A stretch of DNA of 8,993 nucleotides from Chloroflexota bacterium. GTDB lineage: Bacteria; Chloroflexota; Anaerolineae; 4572-78. The stretch spans positions 1-8,993 of the forward strand of contig JAJRUC010000064.1 in NCBI GenBank assembly GCA_024278015.1, in the 5' to 3' direction. Below, piece after piece: positions 6,840 through 8,993 of the stretch (the first letter of the stretch is position 1; each line of letters starts with the position of its first letter). A program made the translations under genes and the position numbers. The notes beneath the pieces were generated by a model. That model was not told the origin of the DNA. It worked only from the letters and a program-made list of their open reading frames with translations, and searched no databases.

Positions 6840-7119
6840 AGGTCTCTCCTTCCCGGTTGGGCCGGGCCGTCCAGCAATACGTTTTCAACACCTGATTGGA
6901 TTGGGTATGCCTTTCTGCCAAAAACCAAAGCCGGCAGCCGGCCCGGTGATACCACCATTCTTTCTGCACCCCAAGTTTGTTGGCCTTCAGAAAGAGGTAG
7001 TCGGTCCATTCGGCGTTATCCACGGCCAGGGGCGCGGCGGGCCGGGGATTGTGTTCGCCGCCGAAGCGAAATTCCTGCACGTTACGCGGGCCGCAATTCG
7101 GGCAATTTAAAAGTATCAT
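6829..7119 (-). CDS. soxD: Sarcosine oxidase/dehydrogenase delta subunit (zinc-binding)
   Basis: Small subunit of the SoxBDAG complex, 96 residues, the usual size. It opens with NCPNCGPRNVQEF, the hallmark of SoxD. Cys6, Cys9, His58 and Cys62 (in WWYHRAGCRLWF) correspond to the Cys-Cys-His-Cys zinc site of the family. Other family features are the GGE near residues 20-22, the W-x2-YLF segment (38-43) and the aromatic-rich EWWYH. Its start is fixed by AAGGAG at 7126-7131, 6 nt upstream, inside the 13-bp gap after soxB. Its last codons overlap the soxA start by 11 bp, so translation of the two is likely coupled, fitting equal subunit amounts. Confidence 0.95.
   Translation of the reverse strand: MILLNCPNCGPRNVQEFRFGGEHNPRPAAPLAVDNAEWTDYLFLKANKLGVQKEWWYHRAGCRLWFLAERHTQSNQVLKTYCWTARPNREGETCVE
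6846..6851 (-). promoter_or_regulatory. Ribosome binding site of soxA, inside soxD
   Basis: AAGGAG on the minus strand, 6 nt before the GTG at 6839-6837. It lies within the last codons of soxD and supports GTG over the adjacent TTG as the start. Confidence 0.75.
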
Positions 7120-7132
7120 GCTATGCTCCTTT

Positions 7133-8368
7133 CTAATGTCCTACCGAAGCAGCGCCCTTTTCACCCACCAGGTTGTGTTCTTCAAACCGGGACAGGCGGA
7201 AGGGGCGAATCAAATCCGGCGTTTGGCCGGTGGCAATAAGTTGAGCCATCATTTTGCCGGAAACAGGGATGGCCTTGAAACCATAGGTTCCCCACCCCAC
7301 ATCAACCAGAAAACCGTCGACGGAGGTATGGCCCATGATGGGACTGTAGTCCGGGGTCATATCGCACAGCCCGGCCCACTGGCGCATCAGGCGCACGTGC
7401 CGCAGCGAGGGGAAGAGTTCCAGCATATGCCCGGCCAGCCCTTCAATGAAGGAGAACGAGCCGCGCATGGAATAGGAGGCGAAGGGGTCCACCGCCGCGC
7501 CCATAACCAGTTCTCCCCGGTCAGACTGGCTGATGTAGACGTGCAAACTGCCGGACACAATGATGACATCCAGAAACGGTTTGAGCGGTTCGGTGACGCA
7601 GGCTTGCAGGGGCGAGGTGGCGATGGGCAGTTTGACGCCGGCCATATCGGCGATGACGCCGGCCCAGCCGGCGGTCACATTCAACACTGTGCCCGCCTTA
7701 ATGCGGCCTCGACGGGTGTTGACGCCGGTCACTTTGCCTTTTTCCACGGTGATGCCGGTCACTTCAGTTAGCTGGTGCAGATGGACGCCCCGCCGGACAG
7801 CGTGCCGGGCGTAGCCCCACACCACCGCATCGTGCCGGATGATGCCGCCGGGGGGATGGTACAACGCGGCCTGAACCGGATAGCGGGGATGGTCGCTCAA
7901 GTCAAGGGGGGGGCACAGGCGGGCCAGTTCGTCGGGCCAAATCAGGCGGGAATCGACGCCCTGAAGCCGGTTCACTTCCGCCCGGCGGCGCATGGTGCGT
8001 ACCGCGCCATCGGTGTGAGCCAGGGTCAGGTGGCCGCGCCGGCTGAACATCACGTTAAAATCAAATTCCTCCGACATTTGCCCGTACAGTTTGACGCTTT
8101 CGTCATAAAAGCGCACCCCTTCCGGGGTAAGGTAGTTGCTGCGCACAATGGCCGTGTTGCGCCCGCTGCCGCCGGAACCGATGTATCGTTTTTCCAGCAC
8201 GGCCACATCGGTGATGCCGTGTTCCCTGGCCAGATAATAGGCCGTAGCCAGCCCGTGCCCACCTCCGCCGATGATGACCACATCGTAGCGGTCTTTGAGG
8301 GGTTGCGGCTTCCACATAGGCGGAGGCTGGCCGGAACTAAACGCTTGCTTGATGAGTTTGAAAGACAT
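7133..8368 (-). CDS. soxB: Sarcosine oxidase/dehydrogenase beta subunit (FAD-dependent, DAO family)
   Basis: Catalytic flavoprotein subunit that oxidises the methyl-bearing C-N bond of sarcosine; 411 residues, matching the family. The N-terminal FAD-binding motif YDVVIIGGGGHGLATAYYLA spans residues 28-47 (GGGGHG at 34-39), ending with the ribose-binding acid in VLEK (Glu59). GSGGSGRNTAIVRSNY (64-79) is the flavin-loop signature of SoxB. GIIRHDAVVWGYAR (175-188) is the region where, from memory, classical SoxB carries the covalently FMN-linked histidine; His179 is the candidate and needs alignment. WAGLCDMTPDYSPIMG (331-346) and GWGTYGFKAIPVSGK (358-372) are the conserved C-terminal motifs. 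It is the first gene of the operon. Its ATG follows AAGGAG by 5 nt, and a second AAGGAG lies 11 bp further upstream. The stop is TAG. Confidence 0.95.
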   Translation of the reverse strand: MSFKLIKQAFSSGQPPPMWKPQPLKDRYDVVIIGGGGHGLATAYYLAREHGITDVAVLEKRYIGSGGSGRNTAIVRSNYLTPEGVRFYDESVKLYGQMSEEFDFNVMFSRRGHLTLAHTDGAVRTMRRRAEVNRLQGVDSRLIWPDELARLCPPLDLSDHPRYPVQAALYHPPGGIIRHDAVVWGYARHAVRRGVHLHQLTEVTGITVEKGKVTGVNTRRGRIKAGTVLNVTAGWAGVIADMAGVKLPIATSPLQACVTEPLKPFLDVIIVSGSLHVYISQSDRGELVMGAAVDPFASYSMRGSFSFIEGLAGHMLELFPSLRHVRLMRQWAGLCDMTPDYSPIMGHTSVDGFLVDVGWGTYGFKAIPVSGKMMAQLIATGQTPDLIRPFRLSRFEEHNLVGEKGAASVGH

Positions 8369-8373
8369 AGGTT

Positions 8374-8390
8374 CTCCTTTTGCTCTCCTT
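8374..8390 (-). promoter_or_regulatory. Twin ribosome binding motifs before soxB
   Basis: Two AAGGAG motifs on the minus strand (8379-8374 and 8390-8385). The nearer is 5 nt from the ATG and is the likely site. The stretch TTTCAAAGGAGAGC around the outer one resembles the TTCAAAGGAGAAAG of the tandem array at 3031-3191, so the binding site may come from that repeat family. Confidence 0.6.
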
Positions 8391-8398
8391 TGAAATTA

Positions 8399-8475
8399 TC
8401 CCCCTCAGTCCCCCTCAAGAGGGGGGAGGATTTCACTTTCCCCCCTTTTAAGGGGGGGATTTAAGGGGGGAAAGT
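8399..8475. repeat. C-run/G-run double palindrome between the mttB-like gene and soxB
   Basis: Two strong stem-loops. CCCCCTC (8410-8416) pairs with GAGGGGG (8419-8425), nominally leaving only AA between the arms. ACTTTCCCCCC (8435-8445) is perfectly complementary to GGGGGGAAAGT (8465-8475), 11 bp; an inner alternative pairs CCCCCCTT (8440-8447) with AAGGGGGG (8450-8457). The segment CCCCCTC...GGGGGAGGATTTCAC resembles the minus-strand reading of the end of the array at 3167-3204, so it is a family member in the opposite orientation. It could end or attenuate transcription from the upstream methyltransferase gene, but no T-run is present. Confidence 0.8.
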
Positions 8476-8565
8476 TACAAATTTTCATTCTCGCTGCTGT
8501 GCCGCAGACCGGTCAATCGAAGCCGAAAGAATTGATGGCTGATTGCCAAAAGCTGACCGCTTGCT

Positions 8566-8993
8566 TTACGGCAACAAAATTTCAAATCGATTTCTGATGG
8601 CGACGTCAATTTCGGCGGGGATGGGGGTGGGTGTATGCGTTTGCAAAATGCGACGGGCTTCTTCGCGGGCGCGGGCGGCCATATCCAGGCTGCCTGCCTC
8701 GGCCCAGTCATCCCGCTGCCGCCGGTCGGCGGTGTGGGGATAGTAATATTCGGTGTGCATCAAATTATAACTTTGCTCCGTGCCCAAAAAGTGGCCTTCG
8801 CCCTGACAGACCGCTTTGATGACCTCCACCGACAGGGTTTCGTCGGTCACTTCGATGCCGCGCACCATGCGCATAATTGAGCCATTAATGTCATCATCGA
8901 TGACATATTGCTCGTAGGCCACGGTCAGCATCGATTCCAGAAAACCGGCGGAGTGGTGAATATAGTTTGCCCCGGCCAAAGCCGCCGCCGCGC
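8566..8993 (-). CDS. MttB/MtgB-family corrinoid methyltransferase, C-terminal part
   Basis: Family of B12-dependent methyltransferases that move a methyl group from trimethylamine (pyrrolysine-containing MttB) or from quaternary amines such as glycine betaine (MtgB-type, no pyrrolysine) to a corrinoid protein. Only the last 141 residues of an expected 470-500 are in the window; the frame is open at 8993. Recognisable pieces are AAALAGANYIHHSAGFLESMLT (the conserved ALAGAN segment), the YEQYVIDDDINGSIMRMVRGIEV helix, a GHFLGTEQSYNLMHTEYYYP segment, and an RDDWAEAGSLDMAARAREEARRIL tail, all typical of the family C-terminus. The TTG at 8979 is not the real start. The pyrrolysine or replacement position lies upstream, so the substrate class cannot be told. 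Its neighbours suggest a betaine-to-sarcosine route. It ends 197 bp before soxB, in the same direction. Confidence 0.88.
   Translation of the reverse strand, partial: AAAALAGANYIHHSAGFLESMLTVAYEQYVIDDDINGSIMRMVRGIEVTDETLSVEVIKAVCQGEGHFLGTEQSYNLMHTEYYYPHTADRRQRDDWAEAGSLDMAARAREEARRILQTHTPTPIPAEIDVAIRNRFEILLP

Noticed and set aside
7133..7135. TAG at the end of soxB as a pyrrolysine codon
   Set aside because: The protein already has full family length, the ribosome binding site of soxD begins within a few bases, and continuing past TAG would run into soxD out of its frame.
3379..7136. Several plus-strand open frames (e.g. 3379-3951, 3891-4754, 5355-6299, 6336-7136) opposite soxG, soxA and soxD
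   Set aside because: They mirror sox codons, have unnatural composition and no domains, and conflict with genes identified at motif level.
8477..8565. Short TCAGC-type repeated words (GGTCAGC, AATCAGCC on the minus strand) downstream of the methyltransferase gene
   Set aside because: Only two loose copies; no structure or period strong enough to call a repeat.

Overview
The window reads almost entirely from the minus strand. It is GC-rich bacterial DNA (my estimate is just under 60% GC) with AAGGAG-type ribosome binding sites. Four things together suggest an uncultured Chloroflexota-type (Anaerolineae-like) bacterium: a lipoprotein built from FlgD-type Ig repeats, G-run/C-run palindromic intergenic repeats, a long-form serine hydroxymethyltransferase, and an MttB-family methyltransferase beside soxBDAG. 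This is inference from protein style and context, at low to moderate confidence.

Layout in the direction of transcription (right to left): (i) 8993-8566, the C-terminal part of an MttB/MtgB-family corrinoid methyltransferase that enters from outside the window. (ii) 8565-8369, a 197-bp gap holding a strong C-run/G-run hairpin repeat. (iii) 8368-3256, a tight four-gene operon soxB-soxD-soxA-soxG for a heterotetrameric sarcosine oxidase/dehydrogenase, with gaps of 13 and 14 bp and one 11-bp overlap. (iv) 3255-2767, a 489-bp non-coding region with a 26/28-bp tandem array, a 36-bp direct repeat and probably a promoter. (v) 2766-1522, a lipoprotein with two FlgD-like Ig repeats. (vi) 1496-1, glyA (serine hydroxymethyltransferase), cut by the window edge very near its C-terminus.

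The metabolic genes form a coherent route. An MttB-family enzyme can take a methyl group from a quaternary amine such as glycine betaine. The Sox complex demethylates sarcosine to glycine, giving 5,10-methylene-tetrahydrofolate. Serine hydroxymethyltransferase joins that C1 unit to glycine to make serine. A dimethylglycine-demethylating step is not visible here.

The most notable protein-level feature is that the Sox alpha subunit keeps complete cysteine sets for two [2Fe-2S] clusters: an N-terminal ferredoxin-like set and a central BFD-like set. As I recall the family, the classical aerobic sarcosine oxidase alpha subunit has lost both. This suggests an electron-transferring dehydrogenase rather than an H2O2-producing oxidase. 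The most notable DNA-level feature is one family of G-run/C-run palindromic repeats lying on both sides of soxBDAG in opposite orientations, expanded on one side into a tandem array. No tRNA, rRNA, CRISPR, transposase or integrase was found.
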